Below, in pieces: positions 27,230-36,110 of a stretch of 64,000 nucleotides of DNA. Numbering within the stretch: position 1 is the first letter of the stretch; every line of letters starts with the position of its first letter. The stretch is from WTJY01 sp045105475 (GTDB taxonomy: Bacteria; Chloroflexota; Anaerolineae; Promineifilales; Promineifilaceae), in the NCBI GenBank assembly GCA_045105475.1, contig JBGCDP010000023.1, positions 1-64,000 of the forward strand, written 5' to 3'. A model generated the notes under the pieces. That model was given only the letters and a program-made list of their open reading frames with translations. It did not search any database and was not told the origin of the DNA. The position numbers and the translations under genes are program-made.

Positions 27230-30043
27230 ATGACAAAAAACAGCCAGGAACAGCTTTCTGAAGATATTCACCTTTTAGGTGATCTGCTCGGCCGGGTGAT
27301 TCGTCGCCAGGCGGGTCTGCCGATTTACGAGCTTGAAGAAAATTTTCGCACTTTATCACGGTTGCGGCGGCAAGATGGGGAGGCTGCGGCCGAAGTGACT
27401 GCTCGTTTAAACGAGCTGGTCAGTGAGATTTCAGTTGAGCAGATGCAGGCGGTTGCCCGAGCATTTACCCTTTACTTTCAGCTGGTCAACGTCGCTGAAG
27501 ACCAAAATCGTTCGCGTGTGATTCGCCAGCGGACTTTTGAGCGCCATCCTGAACCATTGCGCGAGTCGATACGGGAGGCGGTTACGAATCTTTGGAAGTC
27601 AGGCGTTGATGAATTCCAGATGCAAGGCATTCTTGATCGGCTACACATCGAACCGGTTTTCACCGCCCACCCAACCGAAGCGAAACGGCGTACGTTGATC
27701 ACCAAGCTACGTCGGATCGCTGATTGGCTCGATCAGTTTGAAAATGGCAATCTACTCCCGGCCGAACTTGAGCAGCTTAAAGAAAGCATGTTGGGTGAGG
27801 TGACTATTTTGTGGCTGACGGCTCAGAATCGGGTTGAAAAGCCACAGGTCAGTGACGAAGTTAAAACCGGCCTACACTACATGGAAACAACGATTTGGGA
27901 TGTGGTTCCGCGCATTTACCGCATTATGGAATCGGCCGTCCATGAGCATTACCCCGGTATCAAAATGCCCGAAAAATTCTTGTCGTTCGGCTCTTGGATC
28001 GGCGGTGACCGTGATGGAAACCCTAACGTGACCGCTTATGTCACGGCCGAGACATTCAGGCTGCATCGTGGTTTGGCCCTGTCACAGCACAGCCGCACAA
28101 CTCGCACGCTTGACCGCTCATTAAGCCTGTCGTCCCGTTTGCACACGCCAGAGCCGGAAATATTTGATCTGCTCGCGGAAGAGCGTGATGCTGGCTTTAC
28201 CGAGCATTTAGACTTCTTGCAGGAGCAGTATCCTGAAGAGCCTTATCGCTTGTTGGCGGCCGCGCTGCGGGCCGATATCAACGAGGCGAACAAAGATCCG
28301 GTTAAATCTCGGTTGTTAGACAATGATGCTTCTCGGATGGCGCAGGTCCGAACGGCCGCGGATCTACTCCGGCCGCTTGAAACCATCGACGCTAGCTTGC
28401 GCTCGGGCAAAGCGAAAGACATTGCAGACACCGACTTAAAAGATGCGTTGATTCAGGCCAGAGTGTTTGGGGTGAATGCGGCTCGGCTCGACTTTCGGCA
28501 GCTGTCAGACTATCACGATCAAGTTTTGCATGAGATTTTTAGCAAGCTGGGCATTTGTGCCGACTACTTGGCGTTGACCGAAGATGAACGGGCGGAGCTG
28601 TTGACGGCCGAACTGGCTAAACCGATCCCAGACTTTGGCAAGCCTGAAGATTACGGGGACCAAACGGCTGAACTGTTGCGTCTGTTCCGGGTGATCAGCC
28701 GTGCTGTAGAGCTCTACGGACCAGAGCTAATCGGCCCGTACATCATCAGTATGACAACCAACGTCGATGATGTGTTGGCCGTCTTGCTTTTCTCTAAATG
28801 GCACGGCCTATGTTTGCACGGTGACCCCGACAAACCGGCATTGCCCGCTATTTCACCTCTGTTTGAAACACGCGATGACTTGGTCAATGCACCCGATGTG
28901 ATGACTACGCTGTTTAATCATCCTAGCTATCGGGCCCACCTCGAAGCGCAAGGGATGGAGCAAGATGTGATGATCGGCTATTCAGACTCGAACAAAGATG
29001 CTGGACTGTTAACCGCCACTTGGGAGCTGTATCAGGCACAAGATAAATTGGCCAAACGGTGCCAAAAACACAAAGTAGGGCTGACGCTTTTCCACGGCCG
29101 GGGTGGCACAATCGCACGCGGCGGTGGTCCTGCCAATCGGGCGATTTTAGCCCAACCTCCTGGCTCTGTTGAAGGGCGTATTCGGGTGACGGTGCAAGGT
29201 GAGGTCATCAATGCCCGCTATTTCCACCCAGAAGTGGCAAAGCGCCATTTAGAGCAGATGGTGAGCGCGGTTCTTGTTGCTTCATCACCTGATCACAAAA
29301 AAGATGCGGTTGCTCGTCAAGAATGGACGGCCGTCATGGATAAGCTTTCGATCACCGCTTTCAATGCGTATCGAGAATTTGTGTATGAAACCCCAGAGGT
29401 GCTGCAATATTGGCAAGAGGCGACCCCTATCAATGAATTAAGTGGGATGCGGATCGGCTCCCGTCCGGCTCGTCGTAAAGGAGGCGATGTATTTGCTAGC
29501 CTGCGGGCGATCCCGTGGGGATTTAGCTGGATGCAAAGCCGCCATAATTTGCCAGCTTGGTTTGGAGTGGGTCAGGCATTACAAGGATTTGCAGGTGGTG
29601 ATGATAAACAGGTCTCGCCTGAGAAGTTGGCGATCCTTCAAGAGATGTATGCTCAATGGCCATTTTTCACGACGATGATCGACAACGTGCAGATGGCGCT
29701 GGGTAAATCTGATCTTGAGATTGCGCGTTTGTATGCTGACTTGGTTGCAGATGAGAAAATTCGCGAGCAGGTGTACGGAGATATCGCGGCCGCGTTCGAT
29801 GAAACGGTGCAGTGGGTGAAGCTGATCACCAGCCAGGCAGATATTTTAGACAATGACAAAACGTTGAAACGTTCTATTCGTCTGCGTAATCCATATGTTG
29901 ATCCGTTGAACTTTATTCAGGTGAATCTGTTGAAGAAGGTGCGGGCATTGGATGATCTAACGACAGATGAGGCGAAGAAAACGCTACATGCGCTGTATAT
30001 CACGATTAATGGGATCGCGGCCGGATTGAAAAATACAGGTTAG
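27230..30043 (+). CDS. ppc: Phosphoenolpyruvate carboxylase
   Basis: The complete 937-aa enzyme makes oxaloacetate from PEP and bicarbonate, refilling the TCA cycle. Catalytic His is in VFTAHPTEAKRR (about 143-154); GSWIGGDRDGNPN (about 255-267) is the PEP-binding segment; MIGYSDSNKDAG and LFHGRGGTIARGGGP (about 620-634) hold active-site and mobile-loop residues; RPARRKGG lies near the inhibitor site. The C-terminus ends in the conserved NTG that folds back to the active site. There is no N-terminal phosphorylation-type extension. No Shine-Dalgarno is visible before the ATG. Confidence 0.98.
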   Translation: MTKNSQEQLSEDIHLLGDLLGRVIRRQAGLPIYELEENFRTLSRLRRQDGEAAAEVTARLNELVSEISVEQMQAVARAFTLYFQLVNVAEDQNRSRVIRQRTFERHPEPLRESIREAVTNLWKSGVDEFQMQGILDRLHIEPVFTAHPTEAKRRTLITKLRRIADWLDQFENGNLLPAELEQLKESMLGEVTILWLTAQNRVEKPQVSDEVKTGLHYMETTIWDVVPRIYRIMESAVHEHYPGIKMPEKFLSFGSWIGGDRDGNPNVTAYVTAETFRLHRGLALSQHSRTTRTLDRSLSLSSRLHTPEPEIFDLLAEERDAGFTEHLDFLQEQYPEEPYRLLAAALRADINEANKDPVKSRLLDNDASRMAQVRTAADLLRPLETIDASLRSGKAKDIADTDLKDALIQARVFGVNAARLDFRQLSDYHDQVLHEIFSKLGICADYLALTEDERAELLTAELAKPIPDFGKPEDYGDQTAELLRLFRVISRAVELYGPELIGPYIISMTTNVDDVLAVLLFSKWHGLCLHGDPDKPALPAISPLFETRDDLVNAPDVMTTLFNHPSYRAHLEAQGMEQDVMIGYSDSNKDAGLLTATWELYQAQDKLAKRCQKHKVGLTLFHGRGGTIARGGGPANRAILAQPPGSVEGRIRVTVQGEVINARYFHPEVAKRHLEQMVSAVLVASSPDHKKDAVARQEWTAVMDKLSITAFNAYREFVYETPEVLQYWQEATPINELSGMRIGSRPARRKGGDVFASLRAIPWGFSWMQSRHNLPAWFGVGQALQGFAGGDDKQVSPEKLAILQEMYAQWPFFTTMIDNVQMALGKSDLEIARLYADLVADEKIREQVYGDIAAAFDETVQWVKLITSQADILDNDKTLKRSIRLRNPYVDPLNFIQVNLLKKVRALDDLTTDEAKKTLHALYITINGIAAGLKNTG

Positions 30044-30058
30044 ATTGGGTTCTTAAAA

Positions 30059-30102
30059 AATTCGGCTAAATCTATATGTCCACATATAGATTTAGCCGAA
30101 TT
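30059..30102. terminator. Perfect 20-bp hairpin between convergent genes
   Basis: Arms 30059-30078 and 30083-30102 are perfectly complementary over 20 bp with the 4-nt loop TCCA. Six A precede the left arm, so on the minus strand the stem is followed by a T run and makes a strong terminator for the HzsA-related gene. On the plus strand it follows ppc and may stop that transcript too. Confidence 0.9.
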
Positions 30103-30114
30103 GCTTTCAAAGGC

Positions 30115-32328
30115 CTACCGCGAAACGGCCGGGAGAAAAGTCTGCTCTTCTAAATCTTGGAATTGTTGCCAATAAACCAGTAGATCGGCCAATGCCTGAG
30201 GCGCATTTTCCGGTTCCCCTTCGCCCACCTGATTTCTATCGCTAACTCCATGACACGAGCCGCACGAACGGATTTCACCTGGTTGGAACGTCAACCAGTA
30301 CCGCTCGCGCACAACTGGCTCGCCTGATGGTGCAGTAAGCTGCCACGAGAGTGCTCGCTGTGCCGGTACAAAGGCAGCCATCGACCCATCGGCCGCAATC
30401 ACCACGCTACTCTCCGGTCCATTGCTAGATGGGTTGATTCCCATCGGCATCGGCTGCGCGATTACTCGACGCCCTTCTCTGGGTGTGTCTCGGTTATACC
30501 CATACCCACGTATTTGCTCCCCCTGAAAGAACTGCATGTGGGATACATCATAGACTTTCCCATCACTCCCAATCGATTGGGTTGGACTGCCTGCAACTTT
30601 TAAGTTAAACGGCTGCTGTAGATCAAGATCGTCACGGGTGGTGACATCTCTCGTGATAATCAATGCTAAATTTTGTTGTTTGAGATAAGTCTGCATCGCG
30701 GCAATTGAAACCCCCGCATTGTCAAAAACCTGCTGTTCTGGTGCCTTTAGAACCGATGTGGGTGCGACCGGCCGAGTGCGAGCCTTAACCTCAACCGGAT
30801 TTAACTCCCACATAACCCCATCAAAGCTATCGATATTGTCTGGGTCCCAATAGCTAACCGCTTTGCTGATTCCTTCAGTCAGAGGCTCTCCTGCCGTCAT
30901 ATGGCCCAAACCATTTCCGTCATCAACGAGTGTATGCAGCCGAAACGCATAATCAGAGTCGAAACCGGAGCCACTTTCATAGTCGCTTTGAGGGGCATAG
31001 ACGGCGATGAGTGATCCGTTGGATAGTGGCAGTGGCTCACGGTAGCTACCGGTCCCTACGCGGGGTTGAGTGACATAGTTGACGATGACTTGATCTGCGT
31101 TTTTGCCAGCCGTGGCGATGTTGATGATGTATCCGGCCGAGTGGGTGCCAAATTCGGCCGCATCAACTCCGTAGTAGCTTTGTGCCACAGTTGGGTCTTC
31201 TTCGATATGAAACATGTTTTCAATTGAGTTGGGATTGGTGCGTGGATATTGATTATAAAATTCGACTACATTCGGATCATCGTTAATGGCTGAATTAATG
31301 TAGTTGTGTAGCTCATGTCGGCCGAGATGCAGCAGGATCTCTGACTCTGTTCCATCTTGATTAATGACCCATGGAAAGAAATGGTTGAACCGATGTCCGT
31401 TCATATTCGTTCCAGTGAGCAGGTCTGTTCGGTCGCCACGCGGTTCTGGGAAAAGTTCAGTGCGGTCATTGATGAGGGTTGCGTTGGCCCCCTCGTCGCT
31501 GTAGTTAAATGAGCCGTAGGGGGTGTTGGTCTGATCAGCTGTGAGTGCGTCTGCATCCGCCTGTTGATCTCGCTGCAAATGGTCCCACTGGGTAAATATC
31601 ACCTGCCCATTGCTGTCGATCATCGGGGAGAAGTCGCCAGATGGGGCATGATTGAGCAAGAACATCTCGCCAGTGGCTGGGTTTAAGCTCCAGATGCCTG
31701 TATTGGTCGGGGCCGATTCATATTCGTCCCGCTGTGGGTATAGATGGGGCTGACCGTCACGCGGCCGGTCGCTGGTGAAAATGATCTGATCAAAGCTGCC
31801 GTAGATCGGGCTGATGTTGTTGAAGTCGGCCGGTTGATTTGGCACCTTCGTAATGACTGGGGTGTCTGCTAGGGCTAAGCCTGTGATTTCATACAGCTGC
31901 CAGCGATACTGCTTGTGGACGTAGCGATCTTCGGTGACACCAACAACCATGCTGAAAACCGCTTTTTCACCATCCCAATGGACGGCCGGATCCCGTACAG
32001 CGATCGCTTCGTTGTCGACTTCGCCCGACAAAAACCCATCTCCACCATAGCCAGCAGCGGCTGTCAGATTTTTGAGCGTGCCATCTGGATAGCGAATGTA
32101 TAGGTCGCCACCCCGGCCGACTGAGTTGAGGGTCCCCAAATGATTGCCGAAGGTTGATCCGATAGTCGTAAAGTCGGCCGCGATCGGGACTTGGGTGACA
32201 AACATAATCGGATGTGGGGTTGTGGGTGGGGCGCTAGCAGTGAGGGAATTTGGATATTTTGCGAAAATAATACCAAGTAAGGTTCCGCTAAATAGTAAGA
32301 AAATTGAAAACTTAGATCGAATAAACAT
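30115..32328 (-). CDS. HzsA-related secreted beta-propeller protein with a c-type heme motif
   Basis: The 737-aa protein begins with a signal peptide or anchor (MFIRSKFSIFLLFSGTLLGI). A TolB/PD40-like propeller follows (FSMVVGV, IIFTSDRPRDGQPHLYPQ, QVIFTQWDHLQRD). The C-terminal third resembles the hydrazine synthase alpha-subunit-related family and ends with a single CxxCH heme motif (RSCGSCHG, about residue 693) within GEIRSCGSCHG. It is therefore likely a periplasmic or extracytoplasmic c-type cytochrome linked to a propeller. One heme motif, not the multiheme set of true hydrazine synthase, and no HzsB/C genes nearby argue against anammox function. AAGGAAGGA precedes the start. Confidence 0.75.
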   Translation of the reverse strand: MFIRSKFSIFLLFSGTLLGIIFAKYPNSLTASAPPTTPHPIMFVTQVPIAADFTTIGSTFGNHLGTLNSVGRGGDLYIRYPDGTLKNLTAAAGYGGDGFLSGEVDNEAIAVRDPAVHWDGEKAVFSMVVGVTEDRYVHKQYRWQLYEITGLALADTPVITKVPNQPADFNNISPIYGSFDQIIFTSDRPRDGQPHLYPQRDEYESAPTNTGIWSLNPATGEMFLLNHAPSGDFSPMIDSNGQVIFTQWDHLQRDQQADADALTADQTNTPYGSFNYSDEGANATLINDRTELFPEPRGDRTDLLTGTNMNGHRFNHFFPWVINQDGTESEILLHLGRHELHNYINSAINDDPNVVEFYNQYPRTNPNSIENMFHIEEDPTVAQSYYGVDAAEFGTHSAGYIINIATAGKNADQVIVNYVTQPRVGTGSYREPLPLSNGSLIAVYAPQSDYESGSGFDSDYAFRLHTLVDDGNGLGHMTAGEPLTEGISKAVSYWDPDNIDSFDGVMWELNPVEVKARTRPVAPTSVLKAPEQQVFDNAGVSIAAMQTYLKQQNLALIITRDVTTRDDLDLQQPFNLKVAGSPTQSIGSDGKVYDVSHMQFFQGEQIRGYGYNRDTPREGRRVIAQPMPMGINPSSNGPESSVVIAADGSMAAFVPAQRALSWQLTAPSGEPVVRERYWLTFQPGEIRSCGSCHGVSDRNQVGEGEPENAPQALADLLVYWQQFQDLEEQTFLPAVSR

Positions 32329-32671
32329 TGAGAAAATCCTTCCTTCTTGAAAAGGTTACCATCTATGATTTAAACGCACTCCGCTGTTTCAGGGTGTTAT
32401 CTAGCTCACGAATTGAGGATTTGCTGATCGCATACGGGTGAAGTCTAGAGCGTAAGGTTTGATTACAGAACTGAAACACATGCCAAGTGACTTTATAAAG
32501 CTTAGGTGCCATTGCTCTTAATGTGAATCAGTTGAACTCTGGAAAATCATATATGGCAGATTACATTCTCAAGCAGAATGGGACGCAAACCAGAATTGTG
32601 AGACTTAGAGGGGGCGATTAAAGAGTTTTTGCACTGTAAAAAAATTCAATGGTTATAAAAATATCCAAATG
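32329..32671. other. Intergenic region between divergent genes
   Basis: About 340 bp between the HzsA-related gene and the promoter of the ArsR/DUF2087 regulator. It contains the 5' leader and presumably the promoter of the minus-strand gene. I see no gene and no strong repeat. Confidence 0.5.
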
Positions 32672-32700
32672 TTGACAGCGGTAGTCAGCCCCGCTATGCT
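32672..32700 (+). promoter_or_regulatory. Sigma-70-type promoter of the ArsR/DUF2087 regulator
   Basis: A consensus -35 TTGACA (32672-32677) is separated by 17 bp from the -10 TATGCT (32695-32700). Transcription would start about 40 nt before the ATG at 32750. The operator palindrome lies just downstream. Confidence 0.75.
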
Positions 32701-32710
32701 CCCAATGTCC

Positions 32711-32734
32711 AATTATTCATATATGTGAATAATT
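32711..32734 (+). promoter_or_regulatory. ArsR/SmtB-like operator
   Basis: AATTATTCA (32711-32719), 6 bp, TGAATAATT (32726-32734): a perfect 9-bp inverted repeat just downstream of the -10. The layout of the 24-bp site, ATTCA/TGAAT around an AT centre, resembles SmtB/ArsR operators. It probably mediates autorepression by the regulator encoded immediately downstream. Confidence 0.65.
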
Positions 32735-32749
32735 AACAGATTAAACATC

Positions 32750-33916
32750 ATGACTATTTTAATTGAACAAAAAACAAAAGCCGTAGAGCTACAGATAACG
32801 ACCTCTCCCGCTCAAAGCGTGATGGCCGCACTGTCACTTTTAGCAACGGCTGATGCGGTCGCCTTGGAAAGCGAGCCTTGGCTCAAAAGCGCGGCTAAAA
32901 AGCTGTCTCCGAGTGATTTTCAGGCAAACAAAGCTGTTTTTGCCGACTTTGACCGAAAGCTAATTCCTAATCAACTATTTGATCGCTTTGCTGATTATTT
33001 GGACCAGCTTAAGCGAAAGGTCGACAGTGAAACAGCCGATCACCTGCGCAAAGTATGGCGTGGCGTGTTTATGCCGGAATGGGATCGGCAGAATTATATG
33101 CAGTCGATGGCGAATAATTTGAATACGCGGGATTGGCCAACAGAGTCGGCCGAAAGTGCGGTGCAAGCCTTTTTGCGTCGGCCGGTGCCAGACTTTATCG
33201 GCCGTCAGTTGGGCGGTGTCCAACAGCTTGCTTTTTGCATCTCTCCATATCTTGAGTTGCAGGCGGCCAAGTTTGACTCGGCCGAGACTCTCTGGATTTT
33301 TGTCCCGTCTGATGCACGAAAGCTGCCGATGCGATATGAGCCGATCCAGCGCAGCGAAGTGACCCGCATTGCGACCGCTTTGGCCGACGATGCTCGCCTC
33401 CAGATTTTAGAGATGCTGGCTGCTTTTGGCCCGATGCGGTCTCAAGAAATGATTGAGAAATTGGGTGTCAGTCAGCCGACTGTGTCACGCCAGCTGAAGC
33501 AACTTAAGAACACGCAGTTTATTAGTGAAAAGCGTGACGGGGATGCGAGCAAAATCTTTGAACTGAACCCCAATCGATTGGGGGAAGTGATGTTCATGCT
33601 CCAGACGCTGCTGTCGAAAGCGAATGCACGCATGGTGTTAAACGATGTGCGGCTCGACCAACCGGCCGAACTGCGGAAGTTTCTAAACGAAGCGGGGCAG
33701 GTCCATCGGTATCCGAACAAGCTGAATTTACAAAAGTTGGTTATTGAGTATTTGGCACCCAAGTTTGAGATTGGAAAAAAATATTCTGAAAAAGAGGTCA
33801 ATGAGTTGCTGGGCCAATGGCACACGTATAAAGACCCGGCCCGTTTGCGGCGTGATTTGGTGGATTACGATTATTTGCAACGTACGGCCGATGGGTCAGC
33901 ATATTGGCGAGAATGA
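32750..33916 (+). CDS. ArsR-type HTH regulator with C-terminal DUF2087
   Basis: The 388-aa protein has an N-terminal ligand-binding-like region (about 1-195), an ArsR winged helix (about 200-285; LADDARLQILEMLAAFG, recognition helix SQPTVSRQLKQL) and a C-terminal DUF2087 domain (about 305-388; RKFLNEAGQVHRYPNK, YSEKEVNELLGQW, LRRDLVDYDYLQR). No metal-binding Cys cluster is visible in the HTH, so the signal is probably not a metal. The gene has its own promoter and overlapping palindrome. It is divergent from the HzsA-related gene, its only clear regulatory neighbour besides itself. No Shine-Dalgarno is evident. Confidence 0.85.
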   Translation: MTILIEQKTKAVELQITTSPAQSVMAALSLLATADAVALESEPWLKSAAKKLSPSDFQANKAVFADFDRKLIPNQLFDRFADYLDQLKRKVDSETADHLRKVWRGVFMPEWDRQNYMQSMANNLNTRDWPTESAESAVQAFLRRPVPDFIGRQLGGVQQLAFCISPYLELQAAKFDSAETLWIFVPSDARKLPMRYEPIQRSEVTRIATALADDARLQILEMLAAFGPMRSQEMIEKLGVSQPTVSRQLKQLKNTQFISEKRDGDASKIFELNPNRLGEVMFMLQTLLSKANARMVLNDVRLDQPAELRKFLNEAGQVHRYPNKLNLQKLVIEYLAPKFEIGKKYSEKEVNELLGQWHTYKDPARLRRDLVDYDYLQRTADGSAYWRE

Positions 33917-33923
33917 TCGATTT

Positions 33924-34199
33924 TTAACCTAGGCGGGTTTTCTGGTTCTCTGACTTGAACCGGCCTTCTACAAAATCACGCTTCTTCAGATGTTTTGTTT
34001 TGCGGCCGGTGACCCGTTTGCGCCATAGCTTAAAGCTCGATTCTTTAAGTGAGCGGCGCATGATTTTAATCACATCTTTTTCTTTTAAGCCAAACTGCGT
34101 TTCGATCGCATCAAACGTTGTGCGATCTTCCCAAGCCATTTGAATGACACGGTCTAAGGTGCGGGGATCAAGATCTTTAGGTGAAACAGGTTTTGTCAT
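33924..34199 (-). CDS. DUF2805/TIGR03643 family protein
   Basis: The 91-aa basic protein contains LDRVIQMAWEDRTTFDAIETQFGLKE and VIKIMRRSLKESSFKLWRKRVTGRKTKH, the full conserved pattern of the small DUF2805/TIGR03643 family. The helical, Arg/Lys-rich sequence looks like a nucleic-acid-binding HTH, but function is unknown. It converges with the regulator gene, with 7 bp between stops. Confidence 0.85.
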   Translation of the reverse strand: MTKPVSPKDLDPRTLDRVIQMAWEDRTTFDAIETQFGLKEKDVIKIMRRSLKESSFKLWRKRVTGRKTKHLKKRDFVEGRFKSENQKTRLG

Positions 34200-34322
34200 A
34201 GTGTGGTTTTGAAATTAAGTTTTCACCACTCTAAGTTCGTAGCGAAAACAAAAGATTAGATGAAAAAAATCTTTACGATTGTCTTTGGTTGACGACGCAA
34301 AGAGGAGTTCTTCAAAAAAATA

Positions 34323-35249
34323 ATGAAAACATGCTTAGTACGAATGATGAAAGCTCTTGTGCCCATCCTAATCCTTTTTGCGGGTCTAATTTATTGGTTT
34401 CTATTTGATGGTCGCTTAACCGATACATCTGATTATTCGAGTGATATGGTCCAAATTCGCCAGCTTGCTGATTCGATGGAAGGGGATAAACCGACAGAGA
34501 TTCAGGTTGAGAAAGTTGCTCAATTTTATTTTTTTCAAACCCTATCACGTGCAGGTTCCGGCTTTGATGTGGTTCCGATGGGGGTTTATTCTTTCAAAGC
34601 GGTTACCTCAAGTGGTCATGTTTTGATCGATGTTGGTTATGATGAAGAGATGGCGCTATCGGCCCGGGCTGACTTTTATCCTGAACCTTACCAGAGGATG
34701 CAAACTGCTTTGAACACGGCGGATCTAATTGTCGTAACGCATGAGCATTATGATCACATTGGTGGCATTGTGCAGCACCCAAATCCGGCCGACATTTTGC
34801 CAAATGTTATTCTGACCACAGAGCAGGTCGCTGCACCAGCAAATATTCGGCCGCGATTTCCTCAAGGCTTGCCTGAAGATTTTGAGCCATTCGAGCTGGA
34901 TCGCTATGCGGCGATTGCACCTGGAATCGTGCTGATCAAAGCGAATGGACATACGCCGGGAAGCTTGATGGTGTTTGTTCAACTCGAAAACGGCCGTGAA
35001 TACTTATTTGTGGGTGACATCGCTTGGCATGAAGCCAGTATCGACACGCCCATCCTCAGACCACGTGTGATTACACAGATATTCCTGCCTGAAGAGAACC
35101 GCGACATTCTGTCTGCCCAGCTTCGATTTTTGAATCAACTATCTGAAGAAGAGGAAAAACTCATTCAAGTAGCAGGTCATGATAATGAACAAATTGAAGC
35201 ATTCTTTGAGCAAGGATTAATGTCTAATCAATTTAGGCAGGAAAAATAA
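34323..35249 (+). CDS. Membrane-anchored metallo-beta-lactamase-fold hydrolase
   Basis: The 308-aa protein has an N-terminal signal anchor (VPILILFAGLIYWFLF) and an MBL-fold domain with the metal motif THEHYDHIGG (about 138-147), plus GHTPGSLMVFV, GDIAWHE and a late AGHDNEQ histidine. Metal-ligand spacing fits the lactonase/glyoxalase-II-like branch, so ester or lactone hydrolysis outside the membrane is likely; substrate unknown. It is upstream of, but probably not co-transcribed with, the ArsR-like regulator, which has its own promoter. Confidence 0.85.
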   Translation: MKTCLVRMMKALVPILILFAGLIYWFLFDGRLTDTSDYSSDMVQIRQLADSMEGDKPTEIQVEKVAQFYFFQTLSRAGSGFDVVPMGVYSFKAVTSSGHVLIDVGYDEEMALSARADFYPEPYQRMQTALNTADLIVVTHEHYDHIGGIVQHPNPADILPNVILTTEQVAAPANIRPRFPQGLPEDFEPFELDRYAAIAPGIVLIKANGHTPGSLMVFVQLENGREYLFVGDIAWHEASIDTPILRPRVITQIFLPEENRDILSAQLRFLNQLSEEEEKLIQVAGHDNEQIEAFFEQGLMSNQFRQEK

Positions 35250-35258
35250 TTTAGACCA

Positions 35259-35336
35259 TTGTAAAAAATTAAAATTGGGTATTGACAAACATTTTTAAAC
35301 CTTTATACTTTTCTTCATCGTTGTAAAAAATTACAA
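35259..35336 (+). promoter_or_regulatory. Promoter flanked by two repeated operator-like sites
   Basis: The promoter is TTGACA (35282-35287), 16 bp, TATACT (35304-35309). The 13-mer TTGTAAAAAATTA occurs at 35259-35271 and 35321-35333, once on each side, 62 bp apart (about six helical turns). The downstream copy extends to the perfect palindrome TTGTAA-AAAA-TTACAA (35321-35336). This looks like an autoregulatory operator pair for the ArsR-like gene that follows, possibly with looping. Confidence 0.7.
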
Positions 35337-35355
35337 CAGTTGATAAATTTACACT

Positions 35356-35997
35356 ATGACAACCAAGAAAACATACGACATCGCTGAAACCTTTATAATC
35401 GAAGATTTAGGCACACTAAAAAAACTGACCCATCCACAACGCATAGAAATTCTTCACAGCTTGGATCAGCCGCGCACAGTGAAAGCGATTGCTGAAGATA
35501 TCGATGCTGACCCAACCAAGCTTTACTATCACATCAGACAGTTGGAACAGATTAAGGCGATTCAGGTGGTTGAAACGAATATAGTGTCTGGCATTGTCGA
35601 AAAGATGTATTACATCACGGCCAAAAACTACACGGTTAAAGACAATTTGTTTTCGGGTGATAATAGTGAAGCGTCTGAAGCAGATTTCACAAATATGCTC
35701 AATGCGATTTTCAAAAGCACCGTTACTCAAGCTAAACGATCTGCCCGAGCTGGGCTGATTGATTTGAACGAAACAGCGGCGAGTAATAAGCGAACAACTG
35801 CAATTATGTCACGGATGTTCCGGCTAAATGACACCCAACTCGAAGAGTTTGGGAATCGAATGCAGGCGCTGATGGATGATTTTGGCGAGGAAGCTTGGCG
35901 ATCTGAAGATCAAATCGACAACGAAAATCAAGATCAGACAGAGTATATTTTTACGCTCGCATTTTTTCCTCGGGCCCCTTCTAGTCTAGAAGAATAG
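35356..35997 (+). CDS. ArsR-like winged-helix transcriptional regulator
   Basis: The 213-aa protein has an N-terminal winged helix (residues ~10-95): LKKLTHPQRIEILHSLDQPRTV, then TKLYYHIRQLEQIKAIQVVET and the wing VEKMYYITAKNY. The C-terminal helical half (about 100-213) is probably a dimerisation/effector domain; no metal-binding Cys are present. The MFS exporter begins 113 bp downstream, so this is probably the local repressor of the pump. The promoter region has paired operator-like sites. Confidence 0.85.
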   Translation: MTTKKTYDIAETFIIEDLGTLKKLTHPQRIEILHSLDQPRTVKAIAEDIDADPTKLYYHIRQLEQIKAIQVVETNIVSGIVEKMYYITAKNYTVKDNLFSGDNSEASEADFTNMLNAIFKSTVTQAKRSARAGLIDLNETAASNKRTTAIMSRMFRLNDTQLEEFGNRMQALMDDFGEEAWRSEDQIDNENQDQTEYIFTLAFFPRAPSSLEE

Positions 35998-36030
35998 ACG
36001 ACAAAGTAATTCAATAATCAATTAAATAGA

Positions 36031-36103
36031 TTGGTAGAACCTGTATCAGGATGTTTTCCCCTGCCTAAAAGGCTGAGAGTGAGAATCAGGCACTGCCAAG
36101 GAG
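36031..36103 (+). promoter_or_regulatory. Candidate structured leader overlapping the Shine-Dalgarno of the MFS gene
   Basis: TTGGTAG (36031-36037) can pair with CTGCCAA (36093-36099), enclosing CCTG-TAT-CAGG (36040-36050) and CCTG/CAGG (36060-36063, 36087-36090) with an internal GCC/GGC. The 3' strand of the closing helix runs into AAGGAG, the Shine-Dalgarno for the ATG at 36111. CTGAGA at 36073-36078 recalls the TPP riboswitch, but the required downstream half is missing. It could be a translational switch; this rests on pairing read by eye. Confidence 0.35.
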
Positions 36104-36110
36104 TAACCCA

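Noticed and set aside
30115..32328. Evidence for anammox metabolism
   Set aside because: Only one heme motif and no hydrazine synthase or dehydrogenase partners are present; similarity alone does not support it.
36072..36097. TPP riboswitch suggested by CTGAGA
   Set aside because: The second conserved half (ACCTGAT...GGATAATGCC-like) does not follow; a similar string lies only upstream, so the order is wrong for a thi element.
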